42,319 nt of DNA, taken from assembly GCA_029212785.1 (NCBI GenBank), contig JARGOG010000027.1, positions 1 to 42,319 of the forward strand. Reading direction: 5' to 3'. This DNA comes from Thalassobaculaceae bacterium (lineage in GTDB: Bacteria; Pseudomonadota; Alphaproteobacteria; Thalassobaculales; Thalassobaculaceae). This document shows, piece after piece, positions 9,575-18,582 of the stretch. The translations under genes and the position numbers were made by a program. How positions within the stretch are numbered: position 1 is the first letter of the stretch; the number at the start of each line of letters is the position of its first letter. A model generated the notes under the pieces. It had not been told where the DNA came from. It did not search any database and saw nothing but the letters and a program-made list of their open reading frames with translations.

Positions 9575-11266
9575 TTACTCGGCCGCCTGTTGCGTCTTCT
9601 TCGGCCGATAGACGCCGACGAACGCGTTGGTAATCGGGTAGCGCCGTTCCTTGCCGAAGGAGCGGCTGGTCAGCTTGACGCCCGGCGGGGCCTGGCGGCG
9701 CTTGTACTCCGCCCGGTCGAGCAGGCGCCACACCCGCAGCACGGTCTCGCTGTCGTAGCCCTTGGCGACGATGTCGGCCACCGGCGTCTCGTTCTCGATC
9801 AGCTCGGTCAGGATGCCGTCCAGCACCGGATAGGGCGGCAGGCTGTCCTCGTCCTTCTGGTCCGGGCGCAGTTCGGCCGACGGTGGCTTGGTGATGATCC
9901 GCTCGGGCATGACGGCACCCTCGGGGCCGAGGCAATCCGCCGGCTTGTTGGCATTGCGCCAGTGGCACAGCTCGAACACGGCAGTTTTGTAGACGTCCTT
10001 CAGCACCGAATAGCCGCCGCACATGTCGCCGTAGAGCGTTGCGTAGCCGACCGACATCTCCGACTTGTTGCCGGTCGACAGCACCATGTGGCCGAACTTG
10101 TTGGACAGGGCCATCAGGGTGATACCGCGCGAGCGGGCCTGGACGTTCTCCTCGGTGATGTCCGGGGAGGTTCCGGCAAACTGGTCGGCCAGCATGGTCT
10201 CGAAGGCCTGCATTGCCGGGCCGATGTTGATCGTCGCGTAGTCGACGCCGAGCAGTTTGGCCGCCGCCGCCGCATCCTCCAGGCTGTGATCGCTGGTATA
10301 GGGCGACGGCATCATCACGCAGCGCACCTTGTCAGGGCCGAGCGCGTCGACGGCGACCGCCGCCGAGAGCGCGCTGTCGATGCCGCCGGACATGCCGAGG
10401 ATGACGCCGGGAAAGCCGTTCTTGGTGACATAATCGCGCAGGCCGACGACCATGGCGCGGTAGGTCGCCTCCAGCCCGGTCTTCGGTTCTACCGTGTCGG
10501 TCCTGGCGCAAGACCAGCCATCCGGGCCGCGGGTCCAGGTGGTGGTGACCACCGCCTCTTCCCAGGCCGGCAGATGCGCGGCGACGGTGCGGTCGGCATT
10601 CAGCACGAAAGACGCGCCGTCGAATACCAACTCGTCCTGACCGCCGACCTGGTTGAGATAGACCATCGGCAGGCCGCTCTCGACCACGCGGGAGGTGGCG
10701 TGCTGCAGCCGGGCGTCCAGTTTCTGGCTGTCAAAGGGCGAGCCGTTGGGGACCAGCAGGATCTCGCCGCCGGTCTCGCTCACGCACTCGACCACATCGG
10801 GGGTCCAGATATCCTCGCAGATCGGCACGCCGATGCGCACGCCGCGGATATCCATCGGCCCCGGCATCGGACCGGCGTCAAACACCCGCTTCTCGTCGAA
10901 CACGCCGTAATTCGGCAGGTCCACCTTGTAGCGCGCCGCCTGCACCTTGCCGCCGTCGAGCAGCAGCAGGGCGTTGTATACCTTGTCGTCTTCCGACCAG
11001 GGCGTGCCGATCAGGATCGCGGGACCGCCATCGGCCGTCTCGGCCGCCAGTTCCTCCACGGCGTCGCGGATCTCGGCGACGAACATCGGCTTGCGCACCA
11101 GATCTTCCGGCGGGTAGCCGCAGGTAAAGAGTTCGGGCGTCAGGATCACATCCGCACCCGCGGCCGCCGCCTGGGTGCGCACGCGGCGCAGCTTCGCCAG
11201 GTTGCCGTCGATATCGCCGACACGCGGGTTGAGCTGGGCCAGGGTGATGATGAGCTGATCGGTCAT
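9575..11266 (-). CDS. nadE: Glutamine-dependent NAD(+) synthetase
   Basis: A 563-residue two-domain enzyme that makes NAD from deamido-NAD, ATP and glutamine. The N-terminal nitrilase-type glutaminase domain shows the Glu-Lys-Cys triad at E45 (LTPELF), K114 and C150 (VPICEDIW). The C-terminal synthetase domain has the ATP-pyrophosphatase loop SGGIDS at 293-298 and a GNKSE motif. It is the first gene of nadE-gltX on the minus strand. Both domains are intact and of normal length. Confidence 0.96.
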   Translation of the reverse strand: MTDQLIITLAQLNPRVGDIDGNLAKLRRVRTQAAAAGADVILTPELFTCGYPPEDLVRKPMFVAEIRDAVEELAAETADGGPAILIGTPWSEDDKVYNALLLLDGGKVQAARYKVDLPNYGVFDEKRVFDAGPMPGPMDIRGVRIGVPICEDIWTPDVVECVSETGGEILLVPNGSPFDSQKLDARLQHATSRVVESGLPMVYLNQVGGQDELVFDGASFVLNADRTVAAHLPAWEEAVVTTTWTRGPDGWSCARTDTVEPKTGLEATYRAMVVGLRDYVTKNGFPGVILGMSGGIDSALSAAVAVDALGPDKVRCVMMPSPYTSDHSLEDAAAAAKLLGVDYATINIGPAMQAFETMLADQFAGTSPDITEENVQARSRGITLMALSNKFGHMVLSTGNKSEMSVGYATLYGDMCGGYSVLKDVYKTAVFELCHWRNANKPADCLGPEGAVMPERIITKPPSAELRPDQKDEDSLPPYPVLDGILTELIENETPVADIVAKGYDSETVLRVWRLLDRAEYKRRQAPPGVKLTSRSFGKERRYPITNAFVGVYRPKKTQQAAE

Positions 11267-11344
11267 GGCAAACAGTTAGCGCGCTCCATTGGCGGCGGCA
11301 ATGCGTATCCGGCACCCAGGGCCGCTATGGCCAGCATTACTCTC

Positions 11345-11857
11345 CTAGCCGCTGCCGGCCAAGACATCCAGATCCGCTCCGCCGACCGTGTAAGGGAGCC
11401 AGGAGCCGCTGCGGGTCAAGCCGAGGCGGGCATAGAAGTCGCGGGCGTTGTTGTTGGTCTTCACCGAGAGGTCGAGTTTGATGCAGCCATGGGCGATCGC
11501 CTCGCGGGCCAGCGCCGCCATCAGCCGTCGGCCGAGGCCGGTGCCGCGCAGGTCGCCGTCGACATAGAGGTCCTCGACATAAAGCTTCGGCCGGCCGGCC
11601 CAGGTCGAATAGACGAAGTAGTAAAGCGCCAGACCGACCGCCGCTCCGTCCGCGCGCTCGGCGAGCATGGCCCGGAAATAGGGATTGTCGCCACTGCCGT
11701 CGCGACGCAGGTCGTCCTCGGTCCCGGTGACGTAGTCCGCGGCTTCCTGCACTTCGGCAAGCGCGCGCACCAGCCGGCGCACGGTCTCGGCATCGTCGTC
11801 GCCGGTCTCGTCCGGCCGCCTGAGGACGGCCTGTCTGATCGTGATTTCCATGCCCAT
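11345..11857 (-). CDS. GNAT family N-acetyltransferase
   Basis: About 170 residues with the acetyl-CoA-binding signature of GNAT enzymes: a beta strand LYVEDLYVDGDLRGTGLGRRLM, whose R-G-T-G-L-G-R turn binds the cofactor, followed by CIKLDLSVKTNNNARDFYARLGL. The layout resembles diamine or small-amine acetyltransferases, but the acceptor is not known. Two starts 6 bases apart are possible (11857 and 11851); a longer frame to 11899 is unlikely because the first 14 codons look non-coding. It is divergent from the ClC gene, with 126 bases between the starts. Confidence 0.85.
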   Translation of the reverse strand: MGMEITIRQAVLRRPDETGDDDAETVRRLVRALAEVQEAADYVTGTEDDLRRDGSGDNPYFRAMLAERADGAAVGLALYYFVYSTWAGRPKLYVEDLYVDGDLRGTGLGRRLMAALAREAIAHGCIKLDLSVKTNNNARDFYARLGLTRSGSWLPYTVGGADLDVLAGSG

Positions 11858-11983
11858 GATGCTATTCCCGAGGCGGCCCGCTCGCCAACCGCTTTCCACG
11901 TGTCGGCCGTCGCCCCTTTGATCGCAGACGGATCGCCGCTAAGCTGCCGTCTCCCTTACGTTTCCCAGCGGGTCCCCGCGTTC

Positions 11984-13747
11984 ATGGCGAACCGGTACAT
12001 TCAGGATTTCAAACGGCTGGTCGGCAACGATCAGGTGGTGATGGCGACCGTCGCGGTGGTCGTTGGCGGTACGGCGGCCGGCGGCGCGATCGCGTTCCGT
12101 GAGTCCATCGACATCCTGCAGTATCTCTTTCTGGGGTTCCGCTCGGAGCGGGTGGCGACCTTCGCCGCCGACATGGACTGGTGGCGGTTGATCCTGGCGC
12201 CGGCAATCGGCGGGCTGCTGATCGGCCTGTTCTGCCGGTATGTGATGCCGGGAGGCCGGCCACAGGGCGTGGCCAATGTGATCGAGTCCAGCGCGCTGCG
12301 TGTCGGCCGCATGTCGATCCGCCAGGGCCTTGGCGCCGCGGTGATCAGCGCAACGTCCATCGGTTGCGGCGCGTCGGTCGGCCGAGAAGGTCCGGCGGTG
12401 CATCTCGGTGCGTCGCTCGCCAGTTTCCTCGGCCGTCAACTCAACCTGACCCGCAGCCAGGCCCGCACCCTGCTCGGTTGCGGCGTGGCGAGCGCGGTGG
12501 CGGCCTCTTTCAATGCGCCGATCGCCGGCGTGTTTTTCGCGCTCGAGGTGGTGATCGGCCATTACGCGCTGTCGGCCTTCGCGCCGATCGTGATCGCCTC
12601 GGTGTTCGGCACCATCCTGTCGCGGGTCTGGTTCGGGGATTATCCGGCGTTCGAGGTGCCGATCCATCACATCACCTCATTCCTGGAGTTTCCGGCCTTC
12701 ATGATCCTCGGCATCGTCTGCGCGGTTGCGGCGATCGGGCTGATGCGGGTCGCGGCGCTGGTCGAGGATCAGGGCAACAGGCTGCCGATCCCGCGCTGGC
12801 TGCAACCGGCGGCAGCGGGGCTGATCGTCGGGGTCGTGGCGCTGGAGTTTCCGGAAATCCTGGGCGTCGGCTACGAGGCCATGGATACCGCCCTGAACGA
12901 GGGCTACGGCCTGCAGATGCTGATCGGTCTGGCGGTCCTGAAGATCCTGATGACGGCGCTCTGCCTCGGTGCCGGCTTCGGCGGCGGCGTGTTTTCGCCG
13001 TCTCTGTTCGTCGGCGCGATGATCGGCGGGGCCTACGGCCTCATCGCCTCGATGCCGTTTCCGGAGCTGTCTTCCGGCCATGGCGCCTATACCCTGATCG
13101 CGATGGGGGCGGTGTCGGCGGCGACGCTCGGCGCGCCGATCTCAACGATCCTGATCATCTTCGAGCTGACCGGCGACTACAGGCTGACCGTCGGCGTGAT
13201 GGTCGCGGTAGTGGTTGCCTCGGTGATCACCCGGGTCTGGCACAGCCCGTCCTTCTTCGCCGACCAGCTCCGCCGGCGTGGCGTGCACATCCAGGGCGGC
13301 CACGACGTCGCCGCCCTGCGCAGCCTGAAGGTCCACGACCTGATGTTGCAGGATCACGTTTGCGTGAATACCGATGCCGGGCTCGCCAGTTTGCGCAATC
13401 GCCTCCGAATTGCCCCGATGAACGAGCTGTTCGTGATCGATGCGGAGGAGACGCTTGTCGGGACGATCACGTTGAGCGATCTGGGCGAGGTCGCATTCGA
13501 TTCGTCGAAGGACAGGGAGTACACGGCGATCGATCTGGCCCGGAAGCACCCGCCTTTTCTGGAGATATCGGACGACCTGGAGAAGGCGATCCGCCGCTTC
13601 TCGGAAGTCGACGAGGGGTTGCTCGCTGTGGTCGATTCCGCTGACCGGCTGCGGTTGATCGGCTGTCTGCACGAGCGCGATGTCATGCGCGCCTACAACC
13701 AGGCGCTGGTCTCCCAGCAGGCCGAAGAGCACGGCGAGACGTTTTGA
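11984..13747 (+). CDS. ClC-family chloride transporter/channel with CBS pair
   Basis: A 587-residue ClC protein with the gating motif GREGP at residues 133-137 (gate E135), the GGGVFSPSLFVG block that lines the anion path, and the late ELTGDY motif. The usual GSGIP loop is replaced by GGRPQG at 90-95. The glutamate that carries protons in E. coli ClC (E203) aligns with V189 (FALEVV), which suggests channel-like or weakly coupled behaviour. The last about 150 residues form a pair of CBS domains, usually adenine-nucleotide sensors. The ATG at 11984 was chosen because everything upstream in this frame is antisense to nadE and the GNAT gene. Confidence 0.93.
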   Translation: MANRYIQDFKRLVGNDQVVMATVAVVVGGTAAGGAIAFRESIDILQYLFLGFRSERVATFAADMDWWRLILAPAIGGLLIGLFCRYVMPGGRPQGVANVIESSALRVGRMSIRQGLGAAVISATSIGCGASVGREGPAVHLGASLASFLGRQLNLTRSQARTLLGCGVASAVAASFNAPIAGVFFALEVVIGHYALSAFAPIVIASVFGTILSRVWFGDYPAFEVPIHHITSFLEFPAFMILGIVCAVAAIGLMRVAALVEDQGNRLPIPRWLQPAAAGLIVGVVALEFPEILGVGYEAMDTALNEGYGLQMLIGLAVLKILMTALCLGAGFGGGVFSPSLFVGAMIGGAYGLIASMPFPELSSGHGAYTLIAMGAVSAATLGAPISTILIIFELTGDYRLTVGVMVAVVVASVITRVWHSPSFFADQLRRRGVHIQGGHDVAALRSLKVHDLMLQDHVCVNTDAGLASLRNRLRIAPMNELFVIDAEETLVGTITLSDLGEVAFDSSKDREYTAIDLARKHPPFLEISDDLEKAIRRFSEVDEGLLAVVDSADRLRLIGCLHERDVMRAYNQALVSQQAEEHGETF

Positions 13748-14106
13748 GGTCCGGCACCGAGCGACGCGTGCTCCGGAAAGCACGGGGGGTGCCGAAGCAC
13801 CCCCCGTTACCCCGGAACCGCAGGCACATGGGACCGGCTCAAGACTGCGCCGAGCGGATCGGGGATCCCTGATAGAAGACACATCTGTCGCTGCTGGACG
13901 GACGGGCAACCCACCCGATATACGGGCATACACGCAGTTCGGATCTTTACGACAAACGTCATAACAAAAGATTAAATCCAATTAACATTCCCGCGATCAG
14001 CATTCGGACCGCGCGGACGGGGGAGCGGGACGCCCGGAAGCACGGCCGCGGCCGACGTGATCCGGCGACAGTTCCGACGACTTATCCCTGGGGGTGAGCC
14101 GAGGGG
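13748..14106. other. 359-base gap between ClC gene and uvrD-like gene
   Basis: No convincing gene. It holds a perfect 11-bp hairpin at 13782-13807 (listed separately), a GC-rich middle, and an A+T-rich stretch at about 13943-13990 that stands out from its surroundings and could carry the helicase gene promoter. Purine-rich GGGGGTGAG lies about 8 bases before the helicase ATG at 14107. Confidence 0.5.
13782..13807. terminator. Strong hairpin after ClC gene, probable terminator
   Basis: ACGGGGGGTGC and GCACCCCCCGT form a perfect 11-bp stem around CGAA (UUCG when read on the minus strand). There is no T-run on the plus side (TACCCC follows) and only GCTTTCC on the minus side. Its position 34 bases after the ClC stop suggests it ends that transcript, though the loop orientation matches two minus-strand terminators elsewhere in the window. 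Confidence 0.55.
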
Positions 14107-16557
14107 ATGTTATATGGTCAGGTCATGGCAGATCTGTTCTCAAATGATGGCGATGGCGGCATTGATCCGGCCGAATATCGACATCCGACCGGCCCGGCCC
14201 CGGCCTATCCCGGGGCTCCTCAGGCGGTGGCGACGGGTGCCCGGGGCGGCTATCTCGACGGGTTGAACGAGGGGCAGCGTGCGGCGGTCGACGCGTTGGA
14301 CGGTCCGGTCCTGGTGCTGGCCGGTGCCGGCACCGGCAAGACGCGGGTGCTGACCACGCGGCTCTCCCATCTGATGGCGCTCGGCAAGGCCAAGCCCTGG
14401 AACATGCTGGCGGTCACGTTCACCAACAAGGCGGCGCGCGAGATGAAGGAGCGGGTGGCGGCCATCGTCGGCCCCGCCGCGGAGCAGGTCTGGCTCGGCA
14501 CCTTCCACGCACTCTGCGCCCGGATTCTGCGCCGCCATGCCGAACTGGTGGGCCTCAAATCCAACTTCACCATTCTCGATACCGACGACCAGCTTCGCCT
14601 GCTGAAGCAGGTGCTTCAGGCGGAGAATGTCGACGACAAGCGCTGGCCCGCCCGGGTCGTGATGGGGGTGCTGCAGCGCTGGAAGGATCGCGGCCTCACG
14701 CCCGACAAGATCGGTGTCGCCGAGGCCGGCGACATGGCCGGCGGCAAGTTGCAGGACATCTACCGTCAGTATCAGCAGCGGCTGTCCACGCTGAACGCCG
14801 CCGATTTCGGCGACCTGCTGCTGCTCTGCCTGACCCTTTTCCAGACGCGTCCGGAGGTGTTGGCGCAGTATCAGACCCAGTTCCGCTACATCCTGGTCGA
14901 CGAGTATCAGGACACCAACGTCGCCCAGTATCTCTGGCTGCGCCTGCTGGCCCAGAGCCACAAGAACATCTGCTGCGTGGGTGACGACGACCAGTCGATC
15001 TACGGTTGGCGCGGCGCCGAGATCGGCAATATTCTGAAGTTCGAAAAGGATTTTCCGGGCGCGAAGGTCGTGCGCCTGGAGCAGAACTATCGCTCGACAT
15101 CCCGCATTCTCGCCGCCGCGTCGGACCTGATCGCCCATAACGAGGGGCGACTGGGCAAGACGCTGTGGACCGAGGGCGCCGACGGCGACCATCTGACGGT
15201 GCGCGGCGTGTGGGACGGTGAGGAGGAGGCACGGGTCGTCGGCGACCGCATCGAGGATCATCAGCGCGCCGGCGTGACACTGCGCGAGATGGCGGTGCTG
15301 GTCCGCGCCGGTTTCCAGACCCGCGAGTTCGAGGAACGGCTGATCACCCTCGGCGTGCCCTACCGTGTGGTCGGCGGCGCCCGGTTCTACGAGCGTAAGG
15401 AAATCCGCGACGCCATCGCCTATCTGCGGATCATCAACCAGCCGGAGGACGATCTCGCCTTCGAGCGGATCATTAACGTGCCCCCCCGCGGCATCGGCAA
15501 GACGACGGAGCAGGTGCTGTTCCACCACGCCCGATCAGCCGGCGTGCCGCTGACGGTGGCGGCGGATCAATTGGTGCAGAGCGACGAGCTGAAACCGGCG
15601 GCGCGCCGAGCGGTCGGCGGTCTGATGGGGGACTTCGCGCGCTGGCGCGAGGCGGCCCAGGTCGAAGACCCGTCCGATCTCACGCGGATGGTGCTGGATG
15701 AGAGCGGCTATACCGCCGCCCTGCAGAAAGACAAGTCGCCGGAAGCGCCGGGACGGCTGGAGAACCTCAAGGAACTGGTCACGGCGCTCGAGGAGTTCGA
15801 GTCGCTTGGCGGCTTCCTGGAGCATATCAGTCTGGTGATGGAGAACGCCGAAGCGGCCGACGGCGAGCAGGTCAGCCTGATGACCCTGCATGCCGCCAAG
15901 GGGCTGGAATTCGACGTGGTCTTTCTGCCGGGCTGGGAGGAAGGGATGTTCCCGAACCAGCGGGCGCTCGACGAAAGCGGGGCGGCCGGCCTGGAGGAGG
16001 AGCGTCGGCTCGCCTATGTCGGCCTGACGCGGGCGCGCAAGAAGATCGAGATCCTGTTCGCCGCCAACCGCCGCGTGCACGGCCTCTGGCAGAGCGCGAT
16101 CCCCTCGCGATTCGTCTCGGAACTGCCTGACGAACACGTCGAGATGATCAGCGAGGCCGGACTCTACGGCTCCGGTGGCGGCGGCTATGGCGACAGCGGT
16201 TACGGTTCCGGCGGCTACGGGCGGCGGGGGCGCGACGGTGTCAGCTACGACCGGGATGACGACGCTCGGTTACCGGCCTGGGACAGTGCCGGAAAGGGGG
16301 GCGCCAGGGTTTCCGGGCGGGGGCCCGGCTACATGCGCCGCGGTGGCGGGACGATCCGCACCCGCGCCCCGGTGATCGACGGCGAAGGCTATACGGTCAA
16401 CCGCTCCAAACCGGCGAAATACGCGCTCGACGACCGGGTATTCCACCAGAAATTCGGCATGGGAACGGTCACCAAGGTCGATGGCGACAAGCTCGAGGTC
16501 GCCTTCGACCACGCCGGAACCAAGAACGTGGTCGACACTTTCGTCTCCAAGCCGTAA
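14107..16557 (+). CDS. uvrD: ATP-dependent DNA helicase, UvrD/PcrA type
   Basis: An 816-residue superfamily 1A helicase with the full motif set: Walker A AGAGTGKT at residues 72-79, motif II LVDEYQDTN, DDQSIYGWRGA, QNYRS, MTLHAAKGLEFDVVF and LAYVGLTRARK. It unwinds DNA 3' to 5' in repair and replication restart. Around residues 679-712 lies a glycine/tyrosine-rich linker (repeats of GYG and GSGG), followed by a basic, arginine-rich stretch and a C-terminal Tudor-like domain (about 772-816) known in PcrA to contact RNA polymerase. The start could also be ATG 14125 (MADLFS). prmA follows after 11 bases. Confidence 0.94.
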   Translation: MLYGQVMADLFSNDGDGGIDPAEYRHPTGPAPAYPGAPQAVATGARGGYLDGLNEGQRAAVDALDGPVLVLAGAGTGKTRVLTTRLSHLMALGKAKPWNMLAVTFTNKAAREMKERVAAIVGPAAEQVWLGTFHALCARILRRHAELVGLKSNFTILDTDDQLRLLKQVLQAENVDDKRWPARVVMGVLQRWKDRGLTPDKIGVAEAGDMAGGKLQDIYRQYQQRLSTLNAADFGDLLLLCLTLFQTRPEVLAQYQTQFRYILVDEYQDTNVAQYLWLRLLAQSHKNICCVGDDDQSIYGWRGAEIGNILKFEKDFPGAKVVRLEQNYRSTSRILAAASDLIAHNEGRLGKTLWTEGADGDHLTVRGVWDGEEEARVVGDRIEDHQRAGVTLREMAVLVRAGFQTREFEERLITLGVPYRVVGGARFYERKEIRDAIAYLRIINQPEDDLAFERIINVPPRGIGKTTEQVLFHHARSAGVPLTVAADQLVQSDELKPAARRAVGGLMGDFARWREAAQVEDPSDLTRMVLDESGYTAALQKDKSPEAPGRLENLKELVTALEEFESLGGFLEHISLVMENAEAADGEQVSLMTLHAAKGLEFDVVFLPGWEEGMFPNQRALDESGAAGLEEERRLAYVGLTRARKKIEILFAANRRVHGLWQSAIPSRFVSELPDEHVEMISEAGLYGSGGGGYGDSGYGSGGYGRRGRDGVSYDRDDDARLPAWDSAGKGGARVSGRGPGYMRRGGGTIRTRAPVIDGEGYTVNRSKPAKYALDDRVFHQKFGMGTVTKVDGDKLEVAFDHAGTKNVVDTFVSKP

Positions 16558-16568
16558 ATCCCGCGCCC

Positions 16569-17453
16569 ATGAGCTCTTCCAGCAAATCCGCGCTCTGGCG
16601 CATCGCCCTGACCGTGCCGGCCAAGGCGTCCGAAGTCGTGGCCGACGCCCTGTCGCCCTTCGTCTCCGCCGTCACCGCGTTGGAGGATGCGCCCGGCGGC
16701 ACCTGGACGGTCGAGGGAATCGCCGAGGCTGAACCGCAGCGCCCGGCGGTCATCGCCGCCCTGGCGCTGGCCGCCGCGACGGTTGGCACGCCGCCGCCGG
16801 ATACGGTGATCGAGCCATTGCCCGATGTCGATTGGTTGGCGCTGAACCGGCAGTCCTTCCCGCCGATTCGCGAGGGTCGCGTGTGGATCCGCGGATCGCA
16901 CGTGGAGGGGCCGGCGCCGGCGGCAAGCGTGGAGTTGCTGATCGATGCCGCCCGCGCCTTCGGCTCCGGCAGTCATCCGACCACGGCACTCTGCCTGCGG
17001 GCGATCCAGGATCTGGTGAAGCGCCGGCGGCCGCGCAACGTTCTTGATCTCGGCTGCGGGTCCGGAATCCTGGCGATGGCGCTGGCCAAGCTGATTCCGT
17101 CGGCACGCATGATGGCTGTCGATCTGGATCCGGTGTCGGTGGCGACGGCGCGGGAGAACGCGCGAATGAACCGGGTCGCCGGCCGGATCGCCACCCATGT
17201 GTCCAACGGCTGGCGCGCGCCGGTGGTGCAGCGGGCCGCGCCATTCGACCTGGTGGTGGCGAACATTCTCGCCGGGCCGTTGTCGGAGATGGCGCCGTCC
17301 CTGAACAAGGGCCTGGCGCCGGGCGGGATCGCCATCCTGTCGGGGTTGCTCAATCAGCAGGAACGCTGGGTGATCGCGACCCACCGCGCGCAGGGGCTGC
17401 GGCTGATCCGACGCTATCGCCGTGACGGATGGAGCGCCCTGGTCTTCCACTGA
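16569..17453 (+). CDS. prmA: Ribosomal protein L11 methyltransferase
   Basis: A 294-residue protein with the PrmA layout: an N-terminal substrate-recognition domain, a linker with AFGSGSHPTTALCL, an SAM-binding LDLGCGSGILAMAL at about residues 157-170, and the catalytic-region VVANILAGPL near 228-237. It methylates L11 in the cytoplasm. The gene follows the helicase after 11 bases and so is probably co-transcribed. A strong terminator follows 35 bases after the stop. Confidence 0.92.
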   Translation: MSSSSKSALWRIALTVPAKASEVVADALSPFVSAVTALEDAPGGTWTVEGIAEAEPQRPAVIAALALAAATVGTPPPDTVIEPLPDVDWLALNRQSFPPIREGRVWIRGSHVEGPAPAASVELLIDAARAFGSGSHPTTALCLRAIQDLVKRRRPRNVLDLGCGSGILAMALAKLIPSARMMAVDLDPVSVATARENARMNRVAGRIATHVSNGWRAPVVQRAAPFDLVVANILAGPLSEMAPSLNKGLAPGGIAILSGLLNQQERWVIATHRAQGLRLIRRYRRDGWSALVFH

Positions 17454-17488
17454 CAACGCGGATCCGTCGGACAGCCCTCAGACAAAGC

Positions 17489-17516
17489 AACGGCCGGCAC
17501 ATGGGTGCCGGCCGTT
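17489..17516. terminator. Bidirectional intrinsic terminator between prmA and DUF1127 gene
   Basis: AACGGCCGGCAC (17489-17500) pairs perfectly with GTGCCGGCCGTT (17505-17516) around ATGG, a 12-bp stem. A TTTT run follows on the plus strand, and GTTGCTTTG is read on the minus strand. It lies between two convergent genes and can serve both. Confidence 0.85.
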
Positions 17517-17545
17517 TTGCATCGCACTGCCTCTGGGAGAGGGGG

Positions 17546-17932
17546 TCAGGCAGCGTGACGCACATCGGTATTGGCGGCGGTGCCGACCAGTGCCGGACGC
17601 AGGTGCGGCTCGACCGTGTTCGCGGTCTTCGGTGCCGAGGCGGTGGCGAAAGCGTCGCTCGGGGTGCCGACGACTTCGACATCGACACGACGGACCAGGC
17701 CGGCGCGCAGAGCAGTCAGGTCGAGGCCGATATCGGCCAGCATGCGCGGGCTCAGGTCCTCGACGGCCGCGAGAGTGCGGCGATGGGCGAGACGGTCGCG
17801 CAAGCCGTTGAAAGCCTGGGCGATCAGATCGCGAATGTAGACGCTCCGCATGGCCCGGGCCCGAGCGACCAGCACATACGGGTCCTCCGGCAGGGCCGAC
17901 CGAACGCGCAGGGTATCGTTCTGGGTGGACAT
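17546..17932 (-). CDS. DUF1127 domain-containing protein
   Basis: A 128-residue protein whose middle (about residues 40-75) carries the DUF1127 signature: a basic stretch LRDRLAHRRTLAAVEDLSP, then RMLADIGLDLTALR. The C-terminal 50 residues are low-complexity and longer than in the usual small DUF1127 proteins. Some small members (about 50 residues) are linked to RNA-turnover and phosphate-stress phenotypes in alphaproteobacteria, but the family is functionally vague. A good AAGGAGA site sits 7 bases before the ATG, and a perfect 7-bp hairpin lies in the leader at 17956-17972. Confidence 0.8.
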   Translation of the reverse strand: MSTQNDTLRVRSALPEDPYVLVARARAMRSVYIRDLIAQAFNGLRDRLAHRRTLAAVEDLSPRMLADIGLDLTALRAGLVRRVDVEVVGTPSDAFATASAPKTANTVEPHLRPALVGTAANTDVRHAA

Positions 17933-17955
17933 CGGAAATCTCCTTGGAAATCAGA

Positions 17956-17972
17956 GCCGGGCACCGCCCGGC
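17956..17972 (-). promoter_or_regulatory. Leader hairpin of DUF1127 gene
   Basis: GCCGGGC and GCCCGGC form a perfect 7-bp stem with a 3-base loop, placed 24 bases before the start codon and just upstream of the ribosome site. It could stabilise the mRNA or affect translation; no T-run follows, so it is not a terminator. Confidence 0.4.
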
Positions 17973-18151
17973 CGTTACTGACCCCCAATCTGGGCTTATT
18001 TTTCCGCGATACCATCTGGTTTTTTGCGGTGCAGCATTGCAGCCAACGCATGACTGAGACGGCAAGCTATGCGTCGTTGTTGCTGCAATACCTTGAGATC
18101 AGAAGGGGTATGGTGGGTTTCACGAGGAAATGGCCAGGGAACGTTTGGAAA

Positions 18152-18556
18152 ATGTATCGATCAGAAACCATCTCCGTCAGTGTTGCCCGGGAGGCGGACG
18201 ATCTCTACGAAGCTTTCTGGCGGCCGGAGTGTTTCACATCCTGGGCGTCCGGCTTGAGCAAGTCCGTGCTGCGGCGCGGCGATGACGGGTGGCACGCTGA
18301 CGGTCCGGAAGGTCCGATCACCATCCGGTTCTCAGATCACAACGCGTTCGGAGTGATGGATCACTGGGTCGTCCTCGCTGATGGCCGCGTCGTCTATATC
18401 CCGCTGCGTGTCATCCCCAACGATGCAGCAAGCTTGGTCATGCTGACGCTATTCCAGTTTCCGGACATGTCTGACGAGCAGTTCGGGAAGGATGCAGACT
18501 GGGTGCGCCGTGACCTGGAAACGTTGAAATCGGTGGCTGAGCAGGGTGGGCGGTAA
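18152..18556 (+). CDS. SRPBCC (START-like) family protein
   Basis: A 134-residue protein with the SRPBCC pattern: a starting strand SETISVSVAREADDLYEAFWRPECFTSWASGL, a central GPITIRFSDHNAFGVMDHWV, and a C-terminal helix DEQFGKDADWVRRDLETLKSV. These folds bind hydrophobic ligands; the ligand is unknown. ATG 18152 is preferred because family members start right before this strand; ATG 18110 is in frame with an AGAAGGGG site only one base away. It is divergent from the DUF1127 gene across 219 bases. Confidence 0.75.
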   Translation: MYRSETISVSVAREADDLYEAFWRPECFTSWASGLSKSVLRRGDDGWHADGPEGPITIRFSDHNAFGVMDHWVVLADGRVVYIPLRVIPNDAASLVMLTLFQFPDMSDEQFGKDADWVRRDLETLKSVAEQGGR

Positions 18557-18562
18557 AAGAAA

Positions 18563-18582
18563 GGCCCCTCCGAAGAGGGGCC
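18563..18582 (-). terminator. Intrinsic terminator on minus strand (downstream of ligA)
   Basis: A perfect 8-bp stem, GGCCCCTC/GAGGGGCC, with a UUCG loop on the minus strand, followed there by TTTCTTTTA. It lies 180 bases downstream of the ligA stop and just after the SRPBCC stop on the other strand. It ends either a long ligA 3' tail or a separate small transcript. Confidence 0.8.

Noticed and set aside
9549-10022. Upstream extension of the gltX frame by 158 codons
   Set aside because: Overlaps nadE on the same strand in another frame; composition is Arg/Gly/Pro-rich; the conserved start [13 protein letters not shown] is at 9548.
9590-11983. About 800 codons of open frame upstream of, and in frame with, the ClC gene
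   Set aside because: Antisense to nadE and the GNAT gene; arginine/histidine/glutamine-rich with no domain; an effect of high GC in the opposite strand.
14140-15528. Minus-strand open frame of 462 codons
   Set aside because: Opposite the helicase gene, whose conserved motifs fill the same region.
17429-18151. Extension of the SRPBCC frame across the DUF1127 gene
   Set aside because: Antisense to DUF1127 and crosses a strong terminator; the SRPBCC fold begins at 18152.
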